Source: Adiantum capillus-veneris (Eukaryota > Streptophyta > Polypodiopsida > Polypodiales > Pteridaceae). Taken from it: a stretch of DNA of 64,000 bases. The notes beneath the pieces were generated by a model. It made no database searches. It had not been told where the DNA came from and worked only from the letters and a program-made list of their open reading frames with translations. Made by a program: the position numbers and the translations under genes. This document shows positions 34,712-46,342 of this stretch, piece after piece. Each line of letters starts with the position of its first letter. The stretch's first letter is position 1. Location: positions 156,113,592-156,177,591 of the forward strand of contig CM043943.1 of the NCBI GenBank assembly GCA_014529385.2. The letters run 5' to 3'.

Positions 34712-35624
34712 TGTTTGCAGGTCGCCGCGACGGACGTCCATAGCATAGCTCTCAAGCATCAACATATTTATCAATACAGGGGAAGCAACTCGGATGAGGC
34801 ATGGGAACTCACTAGGGTGTCAATCCTAATGAAGTGAACTCGAAGAGATGCAACTTACTAATTCTACAAGTAAATCAAACTGGCATTACCGCCAAGTAAT
34901 CTGCCTATGTCCTCCTACACCGTTCTTCAATCATCACGGCCGTTTACCATGCAAATCATGTCGGAATCGCACGAAACTTGAAGGGAAGCTACAAGGGGGT
35001 TATCAGGAACATATCCTATCACTGTCACAGCATTCTGAAGAGGTACAACAATCGAGATTTTTTGTCCCAAAGTCAGCAAAAACAGCGAACAGGTGATCCT
35101 AATGGGTCGTTTTAGGGTCCCTAAAGCCTCTCCTAGGGTCAAAACAACATAAAACACACATATAGACACTCAAAATGGAGATTTAAGGCCTCAAACTTGT
35201 AGTTGAAAACTTACACCGAATCTTGAATGATTACACTTGAATGAAAGAGCAAGAGGAGAGGAACACAATGCAATAAGCAAATCTGAATTTGGATTACCGT
35301 AGCCGCAATGGTGAAGATTACAAGTTTGAACAAGAAGGAGCTGTCAAACGTGCGTTGTCTTCTCAGTTCTCCATTAAAAAGATTGTCCTCAAAACTTACA
35401 AAAATTGACCTTTATAGATTAGGTCTTTACAAAATGGCTTGTCCGGCCACAAGCTCCCACCTCTAAGTGGCTCTCTAATATACAATTGCTCCCATAAGAA
35501 TAATCATACATCCTTTGACAATTTCCCGGCTTAGAGATGCTTCTTTACAAAAGAACTTTACAATGGTTTCTCAGAAAAATATGATCCTCTGGCCACGGCC
35601 GCTGGTTGCTTCATCCGCTAAACA
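34712..35624 (-). repeat. 5' LTR of element C
   Basis: The 913-bp LTR runs from TGTTTGCAGG to CGCTAAACA. It matches 17664-18573 with scattered differences, many of the C-to-T or G-to-A type, including loss of the palindromic motif (reads CAATCGAGATTT at 35049-35060). Confidence 0.93.
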
Positions 35625-35629
35625 ACATT

Positions 35630-36276
35630 TTTGTGAGATTACTTTAAGAACATAGAGGGCGAACTTAATTGGTGGAAGTAACATAAACATGAACAATACC
35701 TTTGCAATTGAGAGTATTAGAGAACATGACAATAGTTGAGGGCCGGATTCACTTGCAGCTGGTCTCCCCTCCAAAAGGCGTTTGTATTATAGATTCTCCC
35801 ATCCAGAGAGACTTGGTACAATACAATCTTTGTGCTCCTTGTGACCTAGGTGATGCAATGAATATGGAAAGCTTCATGCATCACAAGCATAACATACACT
35901 TTGCAAAAAGCATTAACTATCCCAAGCCTCGGTCCCAAGGCCTCAAACACCTTCGAAGGTGGAGAGAGCTAGCGGGGAATGAGGGTAAGGAAGAGGAAGA
36001 AGAATCATTCATATGAGAAAGAAATAATTCATCACTTATCATCACTCTTCTTACCTAGCATAACATAATAGCATAATAATGAAGATCAAGAAGATGGAAA
36101 GCTTAAGCATTGAAGCATGGCTATTGGTTGGATTTTCATTCCATAGTCAAGAGTGTTGGTGTAGGCTCTCAACTTTTCAACAAGCTTGGAGAAGGAGATG
36201 GAGTTCTTGCATGTTGCACTTCACACAATGAGTGTGTGTGTGTGTGTGTGTGTGTGCGCAGGTGTGGGAGAGTATA

Positions 36277-36339
<63 letters not shown>

Positions 36340-37018
36340 GTATTATTTAAAATCATATCATTTGGACATGTGTCCTCTTTTTCCTCTTTGAGAGAAAGAA
36401 CTTAATTATTTATTTTTATGCATCTAAATTCTCATTGGACCCCTTTAAAGCCTATCCAATAGGATTCAATCACATCATGAGGGCCAAATGGGAAGGATCT
36501 TGACATGTGTCTTTTATGCTTCTTAAGATATCATGTTTGAATTGAACACTTCAAGCACCTTAGTCATTTAAGCATGAAAATCGATTATGCCTCTTCAGAG
36601 ATCATGTTTGAATTGAAAACTTCAAGAACCTTAGTCATTTAAGCCTGAGAAGCACCTCAAGCTTGGGCAAGGTTCCCACAAACATCTTAAGCACCTTAGT
36701 TAGCAAGCACGGCAAGCACGTCATGCTTAAGTAGGATTCCCACCTCACTAGCTTACCTAAGGTCAAAGGACTTTTTAACACTAACTTTTGGAGGTCTTTA
36801 ATGAAGCTAACCCTAAGGTCTTTAAGCTCCATTAGGTAGCATTGCTCTTTAACATACCATCTCTCATTTGGACCCCTTTAACCTTGGCCTCGTGTTGAGA
36901 CAGATCCATAAGCACATATCTATATTCTAACCCTTGTTCCCGTTTATTCTCCCACATTAAATGATCAGTTTAATATGAAAAAATCATTTGGGCTGGTTAG
37001 ATGTTACATTTTATGATA
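35630..37018 (-). repeat. 5' LTR of element B, fragment right of element C
   Basis: Continues the LTR broken at 17663 (TTTGTGAGATTACTTTAAGAAC onward) and ends TTTTATGATA before the GAACA duplication. It includes a TG run (36224-36256) and a (CT)n tract (36293-36335). Confidence 0.92.
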
Positions 37019-37023
37019 GAACA

Positions 37024-37135
37024 TGTCCATGATTTCATTGAGGACAACTCGAGAGACAGCACATGTTCTTCAAAATCAGTACCCCGAGAGGCTTGCATAT
37101 GCAATTCTTTATAATCCTCCTAAAGTATTCGAAAT
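37024..37135 (+). pseudogene. Sec14-like gene, right half of the interrupted exon
   Basis: Directly after the GAACA copy the + strand continues the CRAL-TRIO core in the phase in which 12263 left it: SMISLRTTRETAHVLQNQ, then YPERLAYAILYNPPKVFE. These are hallmark segments of plant Sec14-like lipid-transfer proteins (TTRETAHVLQ, YPERL, YNPPK). The exon ends GAA-AT at 37135 before a GT donor (37136-37137). The reading between 37136 and 37310 is intron, although the frame stays open. Confidence 0.92.
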
Positions 37136-37460
37136 GTATTTTCATGGACTTTCTCTTGCCAATCTCAAGTTATCCATGGATCCAAGGTTTGTCTGCTCAG
37201 ACTTTGTTGTCTTACCTCTCTCTTTGTCTACATTCTATGCCCGTTATTTTGCCCGATGGGCTCAGACGTATATATTCTATTGTGGTTGTCTTGGTTTTTT
37301 GGTAGTTTAGGGGGTTCTCTTTTCATTCATTTATAAAGTTACTAAAAAAAATTGTGGTTACTTCTATAATGTCGTCACTATACGTGCTCAATCAAAGATG
37401 TTTGCTTGATGAATTCTACATTCAACAAGGTGTCCGAAAGCAACAATTGAGAAGGTGAAG

Positions 37461-37674
37461 TTTTTTAGAGGTTGTTAAGCCATTTCTTGGCCCCAACACT
37501 CAAAAGAAGGTGAAATTTGCCTATGAAAAGGACACGGAAATCCAGAACTTGATGGAAACTTTGTTTGATTCTACATTTGGACAAAGAAGTGCATGCAAGT
37601 TTGACAAGGAGGAGGCCAACTTTTTGAAGGCAGTGTACAATCATCCACAACAACAATCAAACATGCAGTTATAG
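37461..37674 (+). pseudogene. Sec14-like gene, last exon
   Basis: After an AG acceptor at 37459-37460 the frame restores the codon split at 37135 and reads VVKPFLGPNTQKKVKFAY, the segment that follows YNPPKxFE in Sec14-like proteins (KPFLxPKTxxKVKFVY). It goes on through EIQNLMETLFD and ends at TAG (37672-37674) after QQQSNMQL. The intron is 325 bp with GT-AG ends. Introns are retained, so this is a former genomic gene copy and not a retrocopy. The end looks complete; the gene as a whole is disabled upstream. Confidence 0.88.
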
Positions 37675-40600
37675 ACAAGCTTGTCCAGAATTGTAACCCT
37701 CCTTTTTGAACTAACTCATGTTCCTTAAGAGAAAATTCATGTTGCTCATGACTTTTTCATATGGGATCTAGGACAAAGCATCCTTCTATGAATAGGGCTC
37801 TTTGTCGCTCTGATGATTACCACACCATAGTGCCTTTCTTGGGCCCTTTGAACCTTTCTCTTTATCGCATTTTTGCATGCATTTCTTTTCTTGAAGATGT
37901 GTGGGGCTATTGTGTTAGAAAGAGGTTTTAGCAATTGATCTTATATGTTGGCTATGGCGACAACTGCTACTCATCAGAAGTTGAGTTTTTTTCTCTTGGG
38001 TAGCTGGGGTTTTTACATGACGATAGAAAGCCTTGAGGATGGTTGATGTAAGAGTGTACCACAAGGCATGAACGCCATTGAAGCAGCTTTGTAAATCCAA
38101 TTAGCTTCATGGGTATCGTGAAGGGGATGATGATGATGGTGAGCCCACTTCATAGTCAACGTGGAGAGAGCATTGGGGAGAATATGACCAAGGTCTGTGC
38201 CGGAGCACAGATCTCTCTCTGGCCTTGCCATAGCCATAAACTTGGAGGAGGAGGAGAAGAACAAGTCCTTGCATATGGAGCACCATGTCGTCTTTGGCAC
38301 TTATTTCTGCAAACAAAATATACACCTCATGGGTGGTGGTCAAGAAGCTAACTTAGATCATAGCCTCATTCATGCTAGTTTCCCTTTGAGAGAGAGACTC
38401 ACTCGCATGATACTTAGAGAGAGAGAGAGAGAAACAACCGCAGAAAGCCCTATTGTCAGTCTAAGGATGGTCGCTAGCTTGGATCCTCTACTCAACTTGA
38501 GCAGTGCAAAAGCTAAAAGGGGACATCAGAATCTGGTAATGCATAGATGTTTCTCTAGAGAGAGAATGCTCATGAGATGTGGTGAGCAACGAGGTGTGCC
38601 TACTACTAGCACAGATGAAGAGAGAAAGCAAGATGATGTTTACAACAAAGGGACAATGTTTGAGGCGAGCATGCCAAGCCACTGACCATCACAAAATGCA
38701 AAGACTTGACATCTCCTTACTCTCAAAAGTAATGAGAACAATGGAAACGGAGGGAGTTTCTTGGAGGAAGGTCTACAGAGAGTCCATTTTCTATTATGTC
38801 AACCCTTTGTCTTCCAATGATTTGCAAACTTGGTCGATAACATTTCTTGCCCGCCCCTAGTGGACAATTTTCTGAAGGAGTGCACTCTTTGCAAGTGCCT
38901 TCTAGGTGTGGGCATGGATATCTACATATACAGGTGATTCACACATACCATACCTTGATTTTCATTTGTTTCAGTGTTGCTTGTTGAGTAAATGAGATAG
39001 TGCTTCAAATTTTTGTGGGCCTATTTTTGCATCGTACTAATACCAATCCTTAAGTAGAGAGTATTGGCGAGGTTTGTTTACAGTACTTGTCATAACAACA
39101 CCAAAAAAAAAGGCTAGTCTTGTCTTTCTTTGGACTATTGTAATGGGGTGTCGAACAACGGATCAAATGTGTGAATGTAACGAAGATTCAATGCTCAAAA
39201 TAAACTTTATCTTAAACACTAGGAAATCCTACACATGAGAAATTATAGACAAAACTTAACCACGTAAGAAGGTTTAAACGTTATTTACCCTAAATTTTTG
39301 TAAATTTTATGAGTTATCTCACCGATAGATTTTGAATTGAGCGGTATCTTTCATATTTTGTATGTAGATTACACAAATTCTAGGTTTTTTTCAACCACAA
39401 TTGATGATTGTACGACTTGAATAATGGGTGTGTTTTTTGCAAATGAGTCAAATCTATGTTCCAATCACTGAACAGATACTAATAAAGACTGTTACTCAGT
39501 ATCCATGGAGCTTTCTATATTCTTCGATGAGAGGATAAACGGGATTCTCACCCTGTGTTTTATATTTCAAAGGAGCTCAAGCATTTTGCAGTGCTGAGTG
39601 TAGATGCCAACAAATAATGAGTGGTAAGGGCAAGGATTCATGAACATTTGAAGACTGTCTACATATATGAGGTTTGACGCTCGTCCTAGAAGCCAACCTC
39701 TTATGACACAGGGAAAGAATAAAGAGCTCTATGATTCCCTACTTTCTACGTATGGTGTTGTGATCCTTCTACCTTTGTAAGGTGAGGCATTGCCATGCAT
39801 TTTGTACATTGCACATCCCCTCTTACACCTATTTCAATGAATGTTGATTTGGTACCTGTTCACACACGTTGCACAAAAGTGCTTTTTGTGTGTGCTTGTA
39901 CTCGTGCTTTCTTGCACATGTTCCCAAATGGAATGGAGAACCATATTAGTGGGAAATTGTTACATCAGCAATGTGTCGTTGAGGCCTTGTTAGGACTCAA
40001 TTGCTAATATGAATGCAAAAAGTGAAGGACGAACTGGCGGATTGCCTGTCGTTGCTATAGTTTCAACTTCACCAGGCAAAGTGGTTCTAATTGCTTTTGT
40101 CTCTCACGTTGATAGACAGACGCTTTAAAGCATGACATGGAGAACTTGCATTGAAAACAAAGTATATTATGGAAGCATTGGCATAACAATATGTATTGGA
40201 TTTTTCCTTTAGAAGGGGTTACCAAGAGGCTAGTAGGTTACAAAATTTAAGGGCTATGTACAAGCTTCATTTTAACAGTCAATGGGGCTCTTCATCATTA
40301 GTACTTGTGCTTGATCTAGTGGGCATAGTTTTCCTTATCAGCAAGTTAAAAGAAATATTTGTGTTTTAGAACTAGTAGGACGAAAATATGATGTCTTAAT
40401 TCTTTACAATCTAACAATAGTTTAGACTATTTCTAGTAGAATTATGGTTCCACACAAGGTAGATAGGTTGCAAATTGACGTGCGCAAAGCTAGTAATTGA
40501 GTGGGAGTGTCTCACCAGATTTGCTCATGTGCCATACAAGGTGATGCTCAAGAATGCCTACCTTTAGGGACTCATTTCTCCTCAAATTTAGATTATATCA

Positions 40601-40711
40601 AAAGATGATATGGATGTTTCTATTAGTATTCTTGTATATTTCATGGAGAGAGATGGTATTATCGAGTTGTGCATGGGGATGTGTAGCTGCACATTTCTCG
40701 TATGTATCTAG
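37675..40711. other. spacer between the Sec14-like remnant and element A
   Basis: No domain is recognisable. Open frames at 38197-38685 (+) and 38013-38300 (-) overlap each other and contain low-complexity GAGA sequence. The 3' end of the Sec14-like gene should lie just after 37674, but I see no clear polyadenylation signal. The part from 39100 to 40700 is AT-rich with no visible structure. Confidence 0.5.
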
Positions 40712-40716
40712 GGATA

Positions 40717-42307
40717 CTGTAACATTTAATGGCCTAATAACTTTTGTGTAGCGGAAATCAGCATGAACATAGTGGGCATTTCATTAGAATAGCTTCCTAA
40801 TGAGAATTACAAGAGTGCTTGGGTGGAGAGAGCAACAAAAAGCATAACACCTAATTAGATAGCATCGACAATACTTTCAAAAGAGAGAGAAATTAAGCTA
40901 TTGACAACAGTTGAGGACCGGATTTGCATGGAGCCGGTCCCCCCTCCAAAAGGCTTTGTATTATAGTTTCTCCCATCAAGAGAGACATTGTACAATACAA
41001 TTCTTTGTGTTCCTTCAAGACTAGCTAGTGCAATGAAGATGGAAGCTTCATACACTAAGCAAAACACTAAATCAAACACAACTTGAATTATCCCCGTTCT
41101 CAGACCCAAGACCTCACACACCTTCGAAGATGGTGAGAGCTAGCAGGGTATGAGAGTAGATTGAGAGGAAGAAGGAGTATCTTACGAGAAAGATGTACAT
41201 CTCCTCACATTATCACTCATATTAGCATAGCTTAGCTTAGTAATTAGCTTGGTAGAGAAGATGAGCATGCATTGAAGCTTGGCTCTTGGTTGGATTTGCA
41301 TCCACATGCCAAGAGAGTGTTGATGTAGGCTTCTATCTCACAAGCTTGGAGTAGGTGATGAGCTCTCCATTAAAGCTTGGGAGGAGATAGAGTATTCTTC
41401 CTTCACACATGGTCAAGTGTGAGTGTGTGTGTGTCAATGCCAAGCAAAAATCAGCCCTCCCTCTCTCTTGGGCGAGCCCTAGCTGCTAATTAGGTCTGGC
41501 TTTTGCCTCATTGGACCTCCCCAGGTCAAACCAATAGGAATTAAGCAGCATAAGTGATAGCCTTCTGACATGTGTCCCCCTTTCCCCTTTTGTGAGAGCT
41601 TTAGGTAATTAAATAATTAAACAAAACTCTCATTGGACCCCTTTGTCTCCTGGCCAATAGAAATCAGGCAAGCCATGAGGCTTCTGAATGCTCATTGGAC
41701 CCTTTGGGAGACTACCCAATAGTCTTCTAGGAGACTTAATTCTCATTGGTTTCTTTTATTAAATGTTTTTAAATTAATTAAACTACATTTACTCTAGCTT
41801 AATTCTCATTGGTCCACTTCAAGGGTCTTCCAATAGGAATTGGGCACACCTTGTGGGCATCTGGCCTAGGGAGCTGACATGTGTCCCTCATTCCCTTTGT
41901 GTAAAGGGAGCCTGTGTGTGTGTGTGTGGCTTTCTCTCTCATCCCCTACCTTTGGGGCTCGCCCCCTCCCATGTAGGGATGTGAAAAGACTTTTAGGGCA
42001 CACACTAAGCATCCAATTTTCCCTAGGGTTGACCTTTGGACACAACCTTTGAATTTTGGAACCTTAGCATTTTGGAAGTCTTAATGGGCTGAACCTTAGG
42101 GTCTTTTTGGCCCATTGTTTCACATGGCTCTTTTGCAGATGGCCCCCCCTTTGGATCCCTATTTTCCCTCCTTTGGATCCCTACTGTGGCCAGTCTGCTA
42201 GCTTAACCAATATTCTAGCTTTTTCTCCCTTGGCACTTCCCCACATTAAATGATCAGTTTAATATGAGAAAATCATTTAGGAGAATTAGATATTGATTAT
42301 TATGACA
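40717..42307 (-). repeat. 3' LTR of element A
   Basis: On the + strand it runs from TGTAACATTT to TATTATGACA, 1591 bp. It carries a TG run near 41912-41928. Confidence 0.95.
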
Positions 42308-42322
42308 TTACCTCTCTCTTGA
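42308..42322 (-). promoter_or_regulatory. polypurine tract of element A
   Basis: The minus strand reads CAAGAGAGAGGTAA immediately before the 3' LTR. Confidence 0.9.
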
Positions 42323-42639
42323 AATCATAGTCGTCCTCGACTATGGTGTAGAGAAGATAAAGCATATGCATGAGTCCTTTTCTTAGCGGGTAGAGGATCC
42401 CTATGTTACCCTATGACATCATTCCATAATGGATGACTAGTCCATTTGGCGCTTGAGAGCCTGAGGCTGCCGCAAGCATGTCTGCACATTAGTCCTATCA
42501 ATCTTCCATAGTAGAGTGACAAGCTCTACTTGGTGTTTGGGAGACGTTGTCTCCGCAAACTTGATCTAAGCATGCATACTACTTCATTTTTGTGCACAGA
42601 AAAAGAGAAAGAGAGTCTTATAAGACAAAAATTTTGTTC

Positions 42640-44470
42640 ATTTTTAACATTTTGTACATTTGCTTACTCTTGGGAAGCATTGTAAGCATTGACAAGGTTT
42701 AGGTTATCCTTTAATTGTATGCCTTGCATCCATCTAGCATCTTCAAAAGGATAATTCTTAAACTTAATAAGATATCGTCAGATAGTCTTACCGCCTCTTA
42801 ATACCTTGTCTTCATGTCGGAGAATGGACTCGGGCTGCAGCACCTCCTCGTGGTCCTCGATCTCCGGTGGGTCTTCAATAGTTGGTTCTTGAGGTGGCTC
42901 TCCTTTGTAAGGCTTTAATAGGCTCACATGAAAAGCATTGTGTATGAGCCAATGATTGGGCAACTTAAGTTGATAGGCCATCTCATTGATTGGCCTAAGA
43001 ATCTGGAAGGGACCATAATACCTTTTTGCTAGTTTAGCATAGTACTTTTGGTGGCCCGTAGGATTCTTGCCCGTCGTGTGCCTTAATCGAGCCTTGGGAA
43101 ACTTTAACAAGACCCAATCATTTTCTTTAAAGGCTTGGGCTCTTCTGTGCTTGTCAGCAGCAGCCTTTTGCCTTTGCTGTGAGATAGAGATAGCATCCTT
43201 AATCTTTTGGAAAGATTCTTGTAGGTCTCGGCTATACTCATCTGCAGCGAAGATCTTCCCATGTACCTTAAGTAGCAAGGGACTTTTTGATCTTCCCTCA
43301 ATTACCTCGAAAGGTGCTTTTCCTGTGGAAGTATGTACAGTGTTATTGTAAGCATACTCTACTAAAGGTAAGTACTTCTCCCATTGGGATCTTTGATCTA
43401 CTTCCGTTACATAGGCTTTCAGTAGATCAAGAATGGTTAGGTTAGCTATTTCACTTTGGCCATCAGTTTGTGGATGATAGGCCGAAGAGAAGTTTAGCCT
43501 TGTTCCTAAATTCTCAAAGAGACCCTTCCAGAAATTACTGGTCATTCTAGGATCTCTATCCGACACTATGGACATTGGCAAGCCATGGTACTTGAAAATT
43601 TGTGAAATGAAGAGGGTTGCCATTTGATGGGCTTTGATAGTCTTTTTGACAGGTATAAAATGAGCTTGTTTACTGAACCTGTCTACTATCGTCCATATTC
43701 CCGTATTCCCATGGATAGACTTAGGCAATCCAAAGATAAAATCCATGGATATGCTCTCCCAAGGTGAATTAGGGATTGGCAAGGGTTGAAGCAATCCAAG
43801 TTGCTTCCCTCTATCAAATTTTGTCTTTTGACATACCACACATTTGGAAACATACTCGTGTATGTTCACTTTCATGGTAGGCCAATAGAAATATGTTTCA
43901 ATTCCCTTTAGGGTAGACTGAATCCCTCTATGCCCCGCATATGGGGGAGCATGAGATTCATACATTACTTTCTCACGTAGTGAGTTAGTAACGCATAGTC
44001 TATTGCCATAGAGAAGATAACCATCTTGTAAAGTAAATGGTTCTTCTTTCTTCCCTAATGCAAGGGCTGAAATCACATCTCTAAAATCGGGATCAATAGC
44101 ATACTCATCTATCATTGAAGATAGATCATTGTGAGTTGCTATGGAAACCGCATTCACTCTCGGTCGTCTTGAGAGTGCATCGGCTACTTGATTATGCTTG
44201 CCAGCAATGTGAGCAATATGAAAATGAAATTGCGAAAGGAAATTTGCCCACCTCATTTGTTTGTCGGAAAGCTTGGTCTGCGTCATGAAGTACTTAAGAC
44301 TTTGGTGATCCGTTCGCAGAATGAAAGGAGTCCCCAATAAATAGTGCTTCCATGAGTCTAAGGCATGTAGAACTGCAAGGAGTTCTTTTTCGTATATGCC
44401 TAGAGCTTGCTCAACAGGGTCGAGCCTTCGACTCTCATAGCCTATGGCGTGCCCTTCTTGGAGCAAACAG
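42640..44470 (-). pseudogene. element A RNase H (C-terminal part), integrase and chromodomain
   Basis: RNase H continues with QEGHAIGYESRRL, YEKELLAVLHALDSWKHYLL and RTDHQSLKYFMTQTK. Integrase shows a zinc finger (HAPPYAGHRGIQ ... KCVVCQKTKF) and the catalytic triad: Asp in SMDFIFGLP, Asp in IVSDRDPRM, Glu in TDGQSEIAN. A GPY/F module reads KRYYGPFQILRPINEMAYQL. The C-terminus (ESILRHEDKVLRGGKTI) enters a chromodomain, which directs insertion by binding modified histones. TGA follows at about 42778-42780, and the frame beyond still encodes RYLIKFKNYPFEDARWMQG, the second half of a chromodomain. Element D has TGA at the same codon. Confidence 0.9.
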
Positions 44471-45892
44471 CCCCAAGGCAATCACCACAAGCATCACATT
44501 GGACCTCAAATGGTTTTGAGAGATCCGGTAGTGTAAGCACAGGTTGAGAGATAAGCTTTTCTTTAAGCTTTTCGAAAGCATTGTTCTCCTTAGCAGACCA
44601 CGTATACCTAACATTTTTCTTTGTTAGGTCATGTAATGGTCCCGCAATTTGTGAGAACTTTTCTATGAAGCGTCTATAGTATGCACACATACCTATAAAG
44701 CTTCTTAGTTCATGAAGATTCCTTGGTTTAGGCCATCCTTTTATTACCTCTAACTTGGATGGATCCATTTGGATTCCATCTTGAGAGATAATGTGACCTA
44801 AATATTGAATCTCTTGCAAGAAAAATTCACTTTTCTTTCGATTAACATAAAGTTTATTCTCTCTTAAAACTTGAAATATTACCTGGAGGTGTTGCTTGTG
44901 TTCCTCCAATGAATTAGAGTAGATGATAATATCATCAAAGAACACTCCAGTGAAGGTTCGATGAGGCCTGAACAGCTTCTCCATCAAGCGGTTGAATGTG
45001 GCTGGTGCATTAGTCAAGCCAAAAGGCATGACAATGTATTCATAAAGACCAAATGTAGTACGAAATGCGGTCTTTACAATGTCTTGATCAACTATCCTTA
45101 TTTGATGATAGCCACTTTTTAGGTCAATCCTACTGAAGTAGGTCGATCCTTGTAGCTTATCAAATAGGTCTTCTACCCGTGGAACGGGAAACCTATTCTT
45201 GATAGTGATCCTATTTAGTGCTCTATAGTCGACACACATACGATATGTGCCGTCTTTCTTTTGCACGAATAGCACAGGTGAGCAAAATGGAGATGAGCTA
45301 GGCCTAACCATGCCCTTCTCAACTAACTCATGCACTTGCCGCATAATCTCCTCTTGTTGAGCTTGAGAAACTCTATAAGGAGGTTTGCTAGGCGGTGAAC
45401 TTCCTGGAAGAAGTTCAATTGCATGGTCGTCATTACCTCGTTTAGGAGGTAGCTCACAAGGGATGTCGTCAATAAAAACATCTTGAAACCCCTTGAGAAA
45501 ATTGGATAACTCTAATTCCTTTTGGTTGCTTTTATTTTCTTTTGCTAAAGCATTAGGTTCATTTTGAGAATCTTTAACAAAAATCATGTACACGGAAATA
45601 GAGCTCTTTATTGACTTGTTGAAAGCTGGTGTATGTACAATGGGGATGGTGTTACCCATCTCCTTAGCATCTATATACATGTCCTTTTCCCTGAACTTAA
45701 AGGAGATTCTCCTTTCAGGAAATTTAACATCGGCAGCCAGGCGGTCAAACCATGGTGCCCCTAGGATTACATCCTCATGCTTGAGAGGAGAGATAAAGAA
45801 TTCCTCTTTGTCCACATAGCCTTGGACATGAAGCCTCAATTTCCCGATTAAGGGAGTGACTGAAGCTTCTTGCCCCTTGAAGGCACTGTCTG
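44464..45892 (-). pseudogene. element A reverse transcriptase and start of RNase H
   Basis: After the protease region (HEDVILGAPWFDRL) the frame holds all RT blocks: LFVQKKDGTYRMCVDYRAL, RIDLKSGYHQI, FGLYEYIVMPFGLTNAP and the catalytic GVFFDDIIIYS, then GHIISQDGI and FIGMCAYYRRFI. RNase H starts with EVQCDACGDCLGAV and then breaks at a T run (+ strand AAA at about 44464-44468), where one base is missing relative to the continuing frame. FFDD in place of YxDD is shared with element B and is normal for some chromoviruses. Confidence 0.92.
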
Positions 45893-46342
45893 CGGGTAGG
45901 TATCTCCCATCTCGTAGGATTGTATGCCTAGCTTGGTGGCTAACTCCATAGATATGAAATTGTGAGTAGAACCAGGGTCAAAGAGAATAAAAGCATCATG
46001 TTCTCTTACCTTTCCCCAAGCATGGCATAGAGGAGATCCTTTGTGGTGAGTTTGGTGAATCTCCTCCTCTTGGATTTCAACCAAAGAATCTCTAGGAGGA
46101 TCTTGGCGGTTGTTCTTTTGGGGACAAGCGAGGTACGCATGCCCTTGTTCGCCGCACTTGAAACACCGGTTATCCTTACGATAACGCTCAAGCTCTTCAG
46201 GAGAGAGTTTATTCTTTCCTTTGTAAACTCCCTTCTCTTTAGCTTTGTTGGAATTGCCCTTAGGAGACTTTTGGACATTGTCCTTCCCCTTAGGCTCATT
46301 GGAACCCTTGTTTTCCGGGGGCTTATTATTTCTTTTACCCCC
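45893..46342 (-). pseudogene. element A zinc knuckle and protease
   Basis: In a frame shifted from gag, the minus strand reads CFKCGEQGHAYLAC (C-x2-C-x4-H-x4-C, RNA binding) and then the aspartic protease start AFILFDPGSTHNFIS, where the usual D-S-G is D-P-G. The frame ends early because a base is missing near 45893-45900 (CTACCCGCAG), after which the protease tail continues in the RT frame. The D-P-G form of the active site occurs in many plant gypsy elements. Confidence 0.85.

Larger units (their letters stand above)
17664..35624 (-). mobile_element. giant gypsy element C (Athila/Tat-like), nested in element B
   Basis: The 17,961-bp element has LTRs at 17664-18573 and 34712-35624, a tRNA-Asp-type primer site, a polypurine tract and minus-strand gag-pol. 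Target duplication is GCATT (17659-17663) versus ACATT (35625-35629). The intact sister LTR of B has GCATT there (12321-12325), so the right copy mutated. The RT box is YMDD within a MDDF context and there is no chromodomain, pointing to the non-chromovirus Athila/Tat branch. No extra RNase H is seen between RNase H and integrase. By eye the two LTRs differ at some 35 of about 910 positions. About 6.7 kb of extra sequence with accessory frames lies between integrase and 3' LTR. Confidence 0.93.
12264..37018 (-). mobile_element. gypsy element B (family B), split by nested element C
   Basis: Complete ends are present: left (3') LTR 12264-13693, internal region 13694-17601, right (5') LTR in two parts, 17602-17663 and 35630-37018, separated by element C. 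GAACA flanks both outer ends. Gag and part of pol read on the minus strand. The internal region is only about 3.9 kb, against 5.7 kb in element A, because integrase and the end of RNase H are missing. The two LTRs differ at many positions, visibly more than those of element A, so this is an older insertion. Without C the element would be about 6.8 kb. Confidence 0.93.

Noticed and set aside
38197-38685. A 162-codon + strand frame in the spacer
   Set aside because: No motif is present, it overlaps similarly long minus-strand frames and contains GAGA low-complexity sequence.
40855-41121. An 88-codon frame present in both LTRs of element A and partly in the LTR at 165-1756
   Set aside because: The two element A LTRs are almost identical, so an open frame in both is expected; the older LTR keeps only part of it and no motif is visible.
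44990-45010. FFDD in place of YxDD in RT as a defect
   Set aside because: The same form is found in elements A and B and is known from active plant chromovirus lineages, so it is probably functional.
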